Origin: Arenibacter sp. F20364 | GTDB lineage: Bacteria > Bacteroidota > Bacteroidia > Flavobacteriales > Flavobacteriaceae | Assembly (NCBI RefSeq): GCF_023015905.1 | Contig: NZ_JALKBD010000024.1 | Location: forward strand, 1 to 64,000 | Direction: 5' to 3' | DNA length: 64,000 nt | Shown here: positions 18,222 to 27,595 of the stretch, piece after piece | Layout: each line of letters begins with the position of its first letter | Numbering within the stretch: position 1 is the first letter of the stretch | The notes under the pieces: model-generated | Seen by the model: the letters and a program-made list of their open reading frames with translations, nothing else | Databases searched by the model: none | Told to the model about the DNA's origin: nothing | Position numbers and translations under genes: made by a program

Positions 18222-18662
18222 ATGCAAAAGTACAATCACATAAAAGCATTTTTCTTTTTAGGCCTGTTCAGCTTTATGATGCTGCATCAAGCCTTTCCTC
18301 ATTTGCATCATCAACATGAGGAAACACATTCACATTCAGAAATTGCACATACTAGCGAACACCATCACAATGATGACCATTCCCAAGAAGACGAAAATTC
18401 ACCTTTAGGTTTCTTTGGATTCTTTTTGGATATGCACGTCCATTCTACGGTGTCGAGTGATATTGGCCTATTTAACAGAGACATTGTTGAAAAGCAGACC
18501 ATTATTGGTAAAGAGATTGCTAATGGTGTTTTTGACATTCAAGGTCTTTTTTTAATTGATGATGGGCAAAATAGAACATCTCCTATTTATCATCCACCGA
18601 ATACTTATTTTAATTCTTTTCTCTCATGCCTCGATACACGAGGTCCCCCATCTTTAGGTTAA
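18222..18662 (+). CDS. His-rich periplasmic protein heading the second efflux operon
   Basis: The N-terminus is an export signal (KAFFFLGLFSFMMLHQAFP), followed by about 40 residues with many histidines (HLHHQHEETHSHSE, EHHHNDDHSQED), and then an ordinary region ending DTRGPPSLG. The ATG at 18222 is chosen over in-frame TTG codons at 18213 and 18219 because of the promoter position. Family unknown. Probably a periplasmic metal buffer for the following pump, by analogy with the small protein at 8248. Confidence 0.6.
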   Translation: MQKYNHIKAFFFLGLFSFMMLHQAFPHLHHQHEETHSHSEIAHTSEHHHNDDHSQEDENSPLGFFGFFLDMHVHSTVSSDIGLFNRDIVEKQTIIGKEIANGVFDIQGLFLIDDGQNRTSPIYHPPNTYFNSFLSCLDTRGPPSLG

Positions 18663-18734
18663 TCGTTTAGGAGCAATTACCGCTATGGTAGTAATCCTTT
18701 TATAAATTTAGATTAAACCTAAAATTCACAAACA

Positions 18735-19919
18735 ATGAATAAACATATAGTATTCGCTATTTGCGGATGCCTGTCTTTTGTTAGTGGTTTCTCTCAAAAT
18801 AGAAATTTGGAGGAATTACTTCTTGAAATAGAACAGAATAATACCGAGTTACAAGGCTATCAATCCTATATTGAAAGTCAACAGCTCGAAAACAAGAGCA
18901 CCAACAATTTGCCAGACCCACAGCTCTCTGGGTATTATCTGCCCTTTGGCGATAATACCACAGATACTTATACGGAATATCAAATATCACAATCGTTTGA
19001 GTTCCCAACGGTTTATGCTGCAAGGGGTAAGTGGAACCATTTAAAGTCGGCGCAACTACAAACTGCCTATACAAAAAGGAGACAGTTGGTGCTATTAAAT
19101 GCGAAGGAGCTTCTTATAGAGCTTGCTTTCTTAAGGAGGCAAAAAGGAATTGAGGCCGAAAGAAGAGCTCAGGGCAAACAGGTATTTGATCAGCTTAAGG
19201 AGCTCTATGACAAGGAGCAAGTAGGTATTTTAGATTTGAATAAAGCCAAAATTGCATGGATTCAGGAACAATTTGTGCTTGGACAGATCGAAAATGACAT
19301 CCAAATCCTGGTATCCAAACTAAAAACCTTAAATGGCAACAAACCTTTGGATGTACTTTCATTGCTAATTGATTTGCCCGTAGAAATAGGAAGTAAGGAC
19401 AACCTTTGGCAGGAAAAATTAGTGCAAGACCCTGCCCTCCTGGAATTAAAGACCAATGAGGTTGCTTCCTTGCAAAAAATGAAATTGGAGCATAACAAGG
19501 TACTTCCAAATGTCGCTCTAGGCTACAACCATCAGGGTGTAAATGGCAATAATTATTCGGGATTTTACGGTGGACTATCCATTCCCTTATGGGGCAGTAA
19601 GAACAAAGTTAAAGCTGCGCAAGCAAGCCATGAGTATCAGCAATCCAATTCGCAAGTAATCTCAACTACGCTCTACGCCCAATTTCAAGAATCTTTTAAT
19701 CGCTACCAATTAATGCGTTCAAAGTACCATGAGTATCAAACTACGATGGGCAATTTGGAAAGTGAGAAATTACTTTTTAAGGCCTATATGCTGGGTGAGT
19801 ATTCTTTTATGGATTACTATGTAGAGCTTCAGTTTTACCGAAATGCCTTCGATAAAATGCTGCAAATGGAAAAAGATTTGCATTTGCTTCAAGCAGAATT
19901 ATTAAAACATCAATTATAA
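18735..19919 (+). CDS. TolC-family outer-membrane efflux protein (CusC/CzcC type)
   Basis: A 394-residue protein with a signal peptide (FAICGCLSFVSGFSQ) and two long coiled-coil halves typical of outer-membrane efflux factors: NRNLEELLLEIEQNNTELQG at the start and the repeated feature SGFYGGLSIPLWGSKNKVKA in the second half, where family members have an IPLF-like segment. It supplies the channel for the pump at 21718, whose polypeptide has no fused channel. Confidence 0.85.
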   Translation: MNKHIVFAICGCLSFVSGFSQNRNLEELLLEIEQNNTELQGYQSYIESQQLENKSTNNLPDPQLSGYYLPFGDNTTDTYTEYQISQSFEFPTVYAARGKWNHLKSAQLQTAYTKRRQLVLLNAKELLIELAFLRRQKGIEAERRAQGKQVFDQLKELYDKEQVGILDLNKAKIAWIQEQFVLGQIENDIQILVSKLKTLNGNKPLDVLSLLIDLPVEIGSKDNLWQEKLVQDPALLELKTNEVASLQKMKLEHNKVLPNVALGYNHQGVNGNNYSGFYGGLSIPLWGSKNKVKAAQASHEYQQSNSQVISTTLYAQFQESFNRYQLMRSKYHEYQTTMGNLESEKLLFKAYMLGEYSFMDYYVELQFYRNAFDKMLQMEKDLHLLQAELLKHQL

Positions 19920-19937
19920 ATTTTAAAACAAAACATT

Positions 19938-20180
19938 ATGAAAATTTCAAAAATAGTATTCGCGGTAGCCTTAGTTTCAACTGTGGCCTTAACTTCTTGT
20001 AGAGACACAAAATCAAAGCCAGAAAGCACAGAAGAGCACGGTCATGAACACGATGCTGACGGTGGTCATATGCACGAGGAAACTATAGAACAAGAAGAGT
20101 TCCATGTTGATAAGGATTCTATGGAAATTAAACCTGAAACCCATAAACATGATGATGGTTCTGAGCACCACAATCATTAA
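19938..20180 (+). CDS. Small His-rich lipoprotein
   Basis: An 80-residue product with lipobox TSC near residue 21 and a mature part rich in His, Asp and Glu (EHGHEHDADGGHMHEE, HKHDDGSEHHNH). It sits between the channel and adaptor genes (18 and 20 bp gaps) and probably binds metal ions in the periplasm or at the membrane. No named family is recognised. Confidence 0.7.
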   Translation: MKISKIVFAVALVSTVALTSCRDTKSKPESTEEHGHEHDADGGHMHEETIEQEEFHVDKDSMEIKPETHKHDDGSEHHNH

Positions 20181-20200
20181 TATATAAATAGTTGTAGCAA

Positions 20201-21703
20201 ATGAAATATATAATTATAGTGCTTGCCTTTTTGGCAATGTCTTGTAATGACAAGACAGAAGATGCACACGCACATAATGCAGATGGTAGTCATGTTGGAG
20301 AAGAAATTCCCCGTTTGGACCATACGATTTGGACGGACAAAACAGAACTATTTGTTGAGTTTCCGGTACTAATAGTAGGCCAAGGAAGTAGATTCGCTGC
20401 TCATTTTACCGAAATGGATAAACACCAGCCTGTTAGGGAAGGTTCGGTAACCGTAAGCCTGATAAAAGATGGTAAGGGCATCAGGAATACGGCGGATGCA
20501 CCCACATCACCTGGGATATTTTCACCTGCAATTCAGCCCAAAGAAGTAGGGAACTATCAGTTGGTCTTTGAATTAACTACGCCCGGATATTCAGATAAGA
20601 TCGTTATTGATAGTGTTACCGTATTTGCCAATGCGGATGAAGCCATAAAGGCCTTGGGTGCAGCTAAAGATGATGGGAGCATTTCATTTTTGAAGGAACA
20701 AGCTTGGAAAATAGACTTTCAGACAGCGGCTGCGATCAATGGTAAAATCTATGATGTTATAAATACCTCAGGTGTTTGGATGCCTTCGCCAGGCTCCGTT
20801 AAGACAATGGTAGCAAAATCTAACGGGGTGGTGGATTTTGCAGAAAGCAATCTTACCGAGGGTACGCCAGTTAAAAAAGGCCAATTATTGATCAATATAA
20901 GCAGTCAAGGTTTGGCATCCAATAATTTGAGTACAGAAATTGCAAAGGCACGTTCCAGTTTTGAACAGGCTAAGTCCGAATATGAACGTAAAAAGCAATT
21001 GTACGAATCGAAAATTGTTCCTAAAGCAGAGTTTGAAAAAGTAGAAAGCAATTTCAATATCGCCCGATCCAATTATCAAGGCCTTGCGGCAGGAGTTGCT
21101 GGTGACGGAAAGCAAATTCGGGCACCATTCGATGGTTATATCACAGCGATAAATGTTGCCAACGGAGATTATGTAGACCAAGGCGCCGCAATGTTAACGT
21201 TGGGAACGCTTCGATCCAGGGTTTTAAAGACCCAAATTGCACCTTCTTATGGACTCACCATGGAGAATGCACAAAGCATTTGGTATCAAACCAAGGATGC
21301 CCAATGGCGCAATGTGGCATCTTCTGGAGGTTCGATCCTTTCCATTGCTAAAGATGTAGATAACAACAGACCGCTAATTTCTGTTTTTGCCCAGGTCAAT
21401 GACGATATTGAAATGCCGGAAGGGAGCTTGACCCAGGTTCAAATTGCAATGGGCAACGCAACCCAAAACACAATGATTCCTGTAAATGCTTTGTTGGAAG
21501 ATTATGGTAGTTATTCCGTTATGGTACAACTTTCAGGAGAAAGTTTTGAAAGAAGGCCTGTAAAAATTGGAAAGCGCAATGGGGAAAATGTAGAAATACT
21601 CCAAGGTCTAGAGATTGGGGAAGTAGTAGTAACCACAGGAGCATATCAGGTTAAAATGGCTTCAATGTCCGGTTCAACACCTGCACACGGTCACGAACAT
21701 TAA
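20201..21703 (+). CDS. RND periplasmic adaptor lipoprotein with an N-terminal extra domain (CusB/CzcB type)
   Basis: The lipobox is at MSCNDK, followed by a His-containing linker. An N-terminal beta domain of about 120 residues (LDHTIWTDKTELFVEFPVLI onwards) precedes the adaptor core. The core contains the hairpin (SFEQAKSEYERKKQLYESKI) and lipoyl segments (GVVDFAESNLTEGTPVKKGQ, IRAPFDGYITAINVANGDYV), and the C-terminus is His-containing (AHGHEH). It bridges the pump at 21718 and the channel at 18735; the genes are 15 bp apart. Confidence 0.88.
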   Translation: MKYIIIVLAFLAMSCNDKTEDAHAHNADGSHVGEEIPRLDHTIWTDKTELFVEFPVLIVGQGSRFAAHFTEMDKHQPVREGSVTVSLIKDGKGIRNTADAPTSPGIFSPAIQPKEVGNYQLVFELTTPGYSDKIVIDSVTVFANADEAIKALGAAKDDGSISFLKEQAWKIDFQTAAAINGKIYDVINTSGVWMPSPGSVKTMVAKSNGVVDFAESNLTEGTPVKKGQLLINISSQGLASNNLSTEIAKARSSFEQAKSEYERKKQLYESKIVPKAEFEKVESNFNIARSNYQGLAAGVAGDGKQIRAPFDGYITAINVANGDYVDQGAAMLTLGTLRSRVLKTQIAPSYGLTMENAQSIWYQTKDAQWRNVASSGGSILSIAKDVDNNRPLISVFAQVNDDIEMPEGSLTQVQIAMGNATQNTMIPVNALLEDYGSYSVMVQLSGESFERRPVKIGKRNGENVEILQGLEIGEVVVTTGAYQVKMASMSGSTPAHGHEH

Positions 21704-21717
21704 AAAATCGAAGAGAA

Positions 21718-24700
21718 ATGTTAAACAAAATATTATCAATTTCACTTCAAAATAGATTGCTCATTCTATTGGGAGCGGTTGCATTGAGCGTGTTGGGTAT
21801 TTACTATGCCAGGACAATGAACGTCGATGTATTCCCAGATCTTACGGCACCTACGGTAACCATTCTTACCGAAGCCCATGGAATGGAATCTGAAGAAGTC
21901 GAAAAATTAGTAACCTATCAACTGGAAACAGCCTTGAACGGCTCGCCAAATGTTCGAAGAATCCGTTCTTCATCGGCAGCAGGCATATCCATTGTTTGGG
22001 TAGAATTTGATTGGGGAACCGATATCTATCGAGCACGACAAATTGTGAGCGAACGGATCCCAATGGTAAGGGAAAATTTACCGGAAGGAATAGGTGCGCC
22101 GACTATGGCTCCTATTTCATCCATTATGGGCGAAATAATGCTACTGGGAGTTACGTCGGATAGCCTTTCGGCAATGGAATTACGAACTCTTTCCGATTGG
22201 ACCATTAGACCACGTATAAAAGCTATTGGCGGTATTGCAAATGTGGTGGTCATAGGTGGCGATTATAAGCAATACCAAGTATTTGCAAACCCTGAAAAGA
22301 TGAAGTATTACAACCTAAGTCTTTCAGAATTGGTCGAAAAGGTTAAAGAGGCCAATGCCAATGCGCCAGGTGGTGTTATCAACCAATATGGCAATCAATA
22401 CATTATCAAAGGGAGTGGTAGAGCTTATGCTTTGGAGGATTTACGGGAAGCAGTTTTAAAACAGGTCAATGGTCAAACCATCAAAATTAAGGATGTGGCC
22501 ACGGTTCAAATTGGAGCTGCCGATAAGATTGGGGATGGTTCATTGAATGCGAATCCGGCGGTGATCTTAACCATTTCAAAGCAACCGGATGTAAATACAT
22601 TGGAACTTACAGACCGTTTGGATGAAGCTATTGCTGATTTACAAGCAACTTTGCCTAAAGGTGTAAACATTAAAAGTCAAATCTTTAGACAATCCGATTT
22701 TATTGATGCCTCGATCAGCAATTTGAATCAAACCTTAATGGAAGGTGCATTCTTTGTAATGATTATCCTTTTCATCTTTTTAATGAATTGGAGAACAACG
22801 GTAATTTCATTGCTTGCCATTCCTATTTCCTTATTGGTGTCCATTATCATCTTAAAATGGCTGGGTTATACCATTAACACAATGAGTTTAGGTGGGATGG
22901 CAATCGCTATTGGCGCCTTGGTGGATGATGCTATTATTGATGTGGAAAATGTGTATAAGCGCCTGCGCGAAAATATCAGAAAACCAAAGTCTGATCGGCA
23001 ATCGACAATTACGGTCGTGCGGGACGCTTCCGTAGAAATACGAAGTTCTATTATTATCGCCACCTTGATTATCATTGTCTCATTTATACCGCTGTTCTTT
23101 TTGAGCGGGATGGAAGGTAGATTATTGCAACCGTTGGGCATTGCATTTGTAACATCTGTTCTAACCTCTTTGATCGTTGCTGTAACTGTAACCCCAATAT
23201 TGTGTTCCTATTTGTTGGATAACGAAAAGCTTTTGAACAAACAAGCAGAGGGCACACGGGTGGAACGTTGGTTACAGAAACATTATGGAAATATATTGGA
23301 ACGCGCCACAAAAATTCCAAAAGCTGTCATTGGTGTAACGGTCATTGCCTTCTTTGTAAGTCTTTTGGTTTTAACGCAATTGGGAAGAAGTTTTCTTCCA
23401 GAATTTAATGAAGGTTCTTTGGTAATTAGTGTGGTAGGACCACCGGGAATGTCTTTGGAAGAGAGCAACAAAACAGGAAAATTGATAGAGACGATATTAT
23501 TGGACCTGCCCGAAGTTGAAGTGGTTACCCGACGACAAGGACGAGCAGAACTGGATGAACACGCACAAGGTGTAAATGCTTCAGAAATTGATGTCCCATT
23601 TATTCTAAAAGACAAAACCAAGGAAGAATTTTTTGAAGAAGTCCGAACCAAATTAAGCATTGCCCCAGGGGTAAATATTACTTTGGGGCAACCCATCGCA
23701 CACCGGATAGATCATATGCTATCAGGTACACGTGCCAATATTGCGATCAAGATTTATGGCTTCGATCTACAACGTTTGTTTGAAGTAGGCAAGAGTGTAG
23801 AGCAGAACATCAAAGATATTGATGGCTTGGCGGATGTAGCGGTAGACCAACAAATAGAAGTTCCGCAGATACGCATCAAACCTAAACGTCAAATTTTGGC
23901 GGCCTATGGAATGACAGTTGGAAATTTGATGGAGCAGGTAGATATTGCTTTTGCCGGGGAAGAGGCAGGCGAAATTTATGAAGGTCAACAATATTTCGAT
24001 CTGGTTGTGCGCTACGAAAAACCATTTAGGAATGACATTGAGAACATCAACAATACATTAGTAAGTCTTCCTAATGGCGGATACACAATAATAGGTGAAT
24101 TGGCCACCGTTCAATCCGTGAGCAGTCCAAATACTATTAACCGAGAGGATGTGCAACGTAAAATTGTAGTAGCTGCCAATGTACAGGGCAGGGATTTACG
24201 AAGTGCCGTCAACGAAATAAAGGATGTTGTTGCCAGTAATGTAGCAATGCCTGAAGGTTATCGGGTGGAATATGGCGGACAGTTTGAAAGCGAGTCCAAA
24301 GCATCACAATTACTTATGTTCACTGCAATCATTGCAATAGCTATCATTTTCCTGCTATTGTATTATGAATTTAAAGATGTAAAACTGGCATTTGTAGTAT
24401 TGATCAATCTGCCTTTGGCTTTAATCGGTGGTATTTTGATAGTGTACTTCACTTCCGGAATTATCAGTATCGCAGTGACCATAGGTTTTATTAGCCTTTT
24501 CGGTATCGCAACCCGAAATGGAATCCTATTGGTTTCCAGATATGAGGATTTGAGAAAGGAAGGAATGAAAGGTTTTGAATTGATAAAAACAGGAGCTTTA
24601 GATCGCCTAAACCCGATCTTAATGACAGCCTTTACAACAGGCCTGGCCTTGATTCCCTTGGCCCTAAAAGGAGGCGAGCCTGGCAGTGAAATACAAAGCC

Positions 24701-24828
24701 CCATGGCGGTGGTTATTTTGGGGGGATTGTTATCTGCTACCATTTTAAATTTGGTCGTGATTCCTTGTGTTTATCAGTTGGTATTGAAAAGCCCGACCAG
24801 TGCTGCTGACGCCCCGGAATTAGTGTAA
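21718..24828 (+). CDS. CzcA/CusA-family heavy-metal RND pump
   Basis: A 1036-residue transporter of normal family length, with the RND start (LSISLQNRLLILLGAVAL) and a TM4 motif GALVDDAIIDVEN rather than the DFG-DGA form in the pump at 8762. This suggests a different metal range. Twelve hydrophobic helices and two large periplasmic loops are evident. It ends the operon; the convergent gap to 25095 (266 bp) shows no clear terminator. Monovalent versus divalent metal specificity cannot be decided by eye. Confidence 0.9.
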   Translation: MLNKILSISLQNRLLILLGAVALSVLGIYYARTMNVDVFPDLTAPTVTILTEAHGMESEEVEKLVTYQLETALNGSPNVRRIRSSSAAGISIVWVEFDWGTDIYRARQIVSERIPMVRENLPEGIGAPTMAPISSIMGEIMLLGVTSDSLSAMELRTLSDWTIRPRIKAIGGIANVVVIGGDYKQYQVFANPEKMKYYNLSLSELVEKVKEANANAPGGVINQYGNQYIIKGSGRAYALEDLREAVLKQVNGQTIKIKDVATVQIGAADKIGDGSLNANPAVILTISKQPDVNTLELTDRLDEAIADLQATLPKGVNIKSQIFRQSDFIDASISNLNQTLMEGAFFVMIILFIFLMNWRTTVISLLAIPISLLVSIIILKWLGYTINTMSLGGMAIAIGALVDDAIIDVENVYKRLRENIRKPKSDRQSTITVVRDASVEIRSSIIIATLIIIVSFIPLFFLSGMEGRLLQPLGIAFVTSVLTSLIVAVTVTPILCSYLLDNEKLLNKQAEGTRVERWLQKHYGNILERATKIPKAVIGVTVIAFFVSLLVLTQLGRSFLPEFNEGSLVISVVGPPGMSLEESNKTGKLIETILLDLPEVEVVTRRQGRAELDEHAQGVNASEIDVPFILKDKTKEEFFEEVRTKLSIAPGVNITLGQPIAHRIDHMLSGTRANIAIKIYGFDLQRLFEVGKSVEQNIKDIDGLADVAVDQQIEVPQIRIKPKRQILAAYGMTVGNLMEQVDIAFAGEEAGEIYEGQQYFDLVVRYEKPFRNDIENINNTLVSLPNGGYTIIGELATVQSVSSPNTINREDVQRKIVVAANVQGRDLRSAVNEIKDVVASNVAMPEGYRVEYGGQFESESKASQLLMFTAIIAIAIIFLLLYYEFKDVKLAFVVLINLPLALIGGILIVYFTSGIISIAVTIGFISLFGIATRNGILLVSRYEDLRKEGMKGFELIKTGALDRLNPILMTAFTTGLALIPLALKGGEPGSEIQSPMAVVILGGLLSATILNLVVIPCVYQLVLKSPTSAADAPELV

Positions 24829-25094
24829 ATAAAAAATCTTCGGATATATAACTGAACCATTTCAGGCCTTGAGTAACAAATTGTTTGCCAAGGTCTATTT
24901 GGCTCGGATTATTAGTTCAATTTAAGATTCACAATAGGCATTGAATTGATACATTTAGAATTTTTGGATTTAGAACCTTCTATGATTTGGATTTAATTAA
25001 TGAATGAGTAATAAATCTAAGTAATTCAGTAAACTGAATGTTTAATGGAACAGATTAAAATTTATTATTATAATGTATAATATTGCCTTATTAT

Positions 25095-25856
25095 TCAATT
25101 CCCTTGCTCAAGATACAACTCCTTACCCCACTCGGTTAACTCCTTTTCCAAGTAGTTTTCATTATGGAACAAGGCATCAAATTCACCTACCAATTCTTTA
25201 ATAGCTTTTCTGTCCTCAATTCGGATCCTGGTTTCATAGTTATTCTTGGTCCCATTACCAGTGAAATTCAATGAGCCCAAATAGGCAATCCCATCATCGA
25301 TCAAGTACAATTTTCCATGTATAAAAGGATGTGAGTAGGAATGGGAATCGGCAGTTGTAAACACCTTGAAAGGAAATAACTGTCGGTAAGAATATTTGTA
25401 GATTTTGGCGTTCCTAATTTTCGAAGTGTAATTCCGAATCAACAGCCAAGCTAGGAGTAAAGGAATACCTCCCCATAAAACCATACGATCCTGAATATTA
25501 TATGCAATAACAACAAGCTCTAGAATCATTACCATCAAAAAAAAGTAAAGCCATCTTTTTATGTTGATCCATTTTAATCGGAGGGCCTTTGCATCTATAT
25601 CAATACTTTTGTCCTGAATAATAAGTTGACAGATATTCTTTTGTCTATCCCCGTAAAAGTCCTCTATGGTATCCATAGTGATCAACTGTACCTCAACACC
25701 CCTATAATGCAGGTCGATCAATTTCTTGACCAGAAAGGGAGAAAGAAACGGCGATACTATTTTTACAGATCGTTTTGCATTCTCAATTTCTTCCATCAAT
25801 TTTTTGCCGGCTCCAGTACCGATATATACATTGCAGATGGCCTGATTAAAATACAT
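25095..25856 (-). CDS. Phospholipase D-like membrane protein
   Basis: Residues 1-75 form a PLD-like first half (KRSVKIVSPFLSPFLVKKLI). Two membrane helices lie at about 100-140 (WLYFFLMVMILELVVIAY and a second one), and the second half holds an HKD motif, HGKLYLIDDGIAYLGSLN, with His, Lys and downstream Asn/Glu residues. Only one full HKD motif is visible, so it may act as a dimer. Such genes recur next to traG-like genes in Bacteroidota mobile elements. The function (nuclease or lipase) is unproven. Confidence 0.7.
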   Translation of the reverse strand: MYFNQAICNVYIGTGAGKKLMEEIENAKRSVKIVSPFLSPFLVKKLIDLHYRGVEVQLITMDTIEDFYGDRQKNICQLIIQDKSIDIDAKALRLKWINIKRWLYFFLMVMILELVVIAYNIQDRMVLWGGIPLLLAWLLIRNYTSKIRNAKIYKYSYRQLFPFKVFTTADSHSYSHPFIHGKLYLIDDGIAYLGSLNFTGNGTKNNYETRIRIEDRKAIKELVGEFDALFHNENYLEKELTEWGKELYLEQGN

Positions 25857-25953
25857 GGTTTCCTTATTATTGTTGACCTATTAAATTACAAAATCCGATG
25901 CTCTTATTAAAACGAATATAAACCCAAATCCATTAGTTATCAACAAATTAAGA

Positions 25954-27555
25954 CTATTTCAGCTTTAACGGCAGAAATTTTCGAACGTCCATATGGATCC
26001 GCTCAAAGTTTTCCGTTATCGCTCCATCTCTAATTCGAAATTTGGGTTTTGGAAGCCCCTTCTCAATATTGGGTTTTGGAAATCTTACTTTTTTATCCTT
26101 GCCATCCGCGAAGGCAATAAACTCCCCTTCCTTCAATCTAAAAAATTCCTCTGCCCGGATCTTGCTTACCTCCCTCTCTCCCTTTGTTATCCTGGTATCA
26201 AAATTCAACGTATTCTCCCCCTTACTAACACTCTTCGTCGGCCGCTTTACAAGTTCAAAAAAACGTTCGTAATATCTGGCGGTATCGGGATCATTCGCCT
26301 TTCCAAAAAACTGGTAGGATAGATTACTTAAAATGGCCCGGCTGGCTTTGTCCCCATACATCATATCGTTTTGAATTTTATCCTGGAGCACATAGATCGT
26401 GGCAACGTCATAACTTCTTAAAGTCGCTGGAATTCTATGCATATTAAGCAATCGTATCGTAGGCGCTTCTTCCATCAAAACGAAAGAACGGTGGCGGCCA
26501 CGTTTGCTCATTTGCTTGGTAATGGTATGGATTATTGTGGCTATCACTGGGGAATAGGCCGTTTCAAATTTAGGATTGTTCACTATGGAAACTACGGAGG
26601 GATGTTCGGGATTATTTATATCCAAAGGCACTTCATCGGCGGACAGTGCCATAAATATGCGTTGGGTACTGATCTTTTTAAGGGCATTGGCCAGCGTGCT
26701 CATTACCCCGGCTGTTTGACGTTCGGAATCCTTTCCTGAAATAAAGGCATCCGCCATAGCCTTGGATGTAAAGTCGGAACTTAAAAATTGTATCAGATTT
26801 TCCGTATCCAAATATTGGTAGGCAGCAATCAAGTGTGGTAGGGTACAATATTTCCCATGGCTGGTCTTCAGCTTCCAAATAAGGCCACCCAAAAGTCCTT
26901 CCACGGCATCGTTAAAGAACTTTGAGGAACCCATGGCAATTGTCTCGCGTTGCTCCAAAAGGTTCTCCAAAAGTACCCTGGAAACCTCATTAACGCTTTC
27001 TTCGTCCTCCATATAGCGAGGTGCGATAGGATTAACACGCTGATGAATATCGTCAAAGGAAATAATATGAAACGGTATTTCGGTATTGTTAAATAAGGGA
27101 TAGGCCATTTCTGTAATCTCAAAATCCTTGTAATCATGGATGACCCCTGCAAATTGATGCTCGTTGAAGTGTTTCAAAAAATTATAGACCACGCTTTCCG
27201 TTTTGCCACTTCCCGCCGATCCAATTATGGAAGCCCCTCGCCTAATGTTCTTCAGGACCAGGTTCCCGTTCAATAAATCGAACTTCACCTTATATCTTTT
27301 TGGTTCTATAGCAGTTCCAAAATTATAATTGAAGTATATAAATAATACCAAGTTTGTCACCTGAAAAGGTATTAACCAAAACAATACTATTTTGATAAAA
27401 ACTGGCCACCCAAATAAGGTTAGTAATGCGCCTCCTAGAACAAGCAACAATATAAAGTTGATAGCAAATGGATACTTGTTTTTCTTAAAGGACAGATATT
27501 GCAAAGCCATGGCCGCCACATAGATAAATACAGAAAGTAAAACCGTAATTTTCAT
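25954..27555 (-). CDS. TraG/VirD4-like type IV coupling protein
   Basis: Three N-terminal membrane helices (residues 1-75) are followed by an ATPase domain with Walker A GSAGSGKTE at 112-120 and a Walker B-type FVLMEEAP further on. Coupling proteins carry relaxase-DNA complexes to the conjugation channel. At 533 residues it is shorter than TraG of complete systems and resembles the MobC-type coupling proteins of mobilisable Bacteroidota elements. It follows the relaxase-like gene with a 40 bp gap. Confidence 0.85.
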   Translation of the reverse strand: MKITVLLSVFIYVAAMALQYLSFKKNKYPFAINFILLLVLGGALLTLFGWPVFIKIVLFWLIPFQVTNLVLFIYFNYNFGTAIEPKRYKVKFDLLNGNLVLKNIRRGASIIGSAGSGKTESVVYNFLKHFNEHQFAGVIHDYKDFEITEMAYPLFNNTEIPFHIISFDDIHQRVNPIAPRYMEDEESVNEVSRVLLENLLEQRETIAMGSSKFFNDAVEGLLGGLIWKLKTSHGKYCTLPHLIAAYQYLDTENLIQFLSSDFTSKAMADAFISGKDSERQTAGVMSTLANALKKISTQRIFMALSADEVPLDINNPEHPSVVSIVNNPKFETAYSPVIATIIHTITKQMSKRGRHRSFVLMEEAPTIRLLNMHRIPATLRSYDVATIYVLQDKIQNDMMYGDKASRAILSNLSYQFFGKANDPDTARYYERFFELVKRPTKSVSKGENTLNFDTRITKGEREVSKIRAEEFFRLKEGEFIAFADGKDKKVRFPKPNIEKGLPKPKFRIRDGAITENFERIHMDVRKFLPLKLK

Positions 27556-27595
27556 CTTGGATTATTTTAGAAACATCTAATAATTCCTGGCATTC

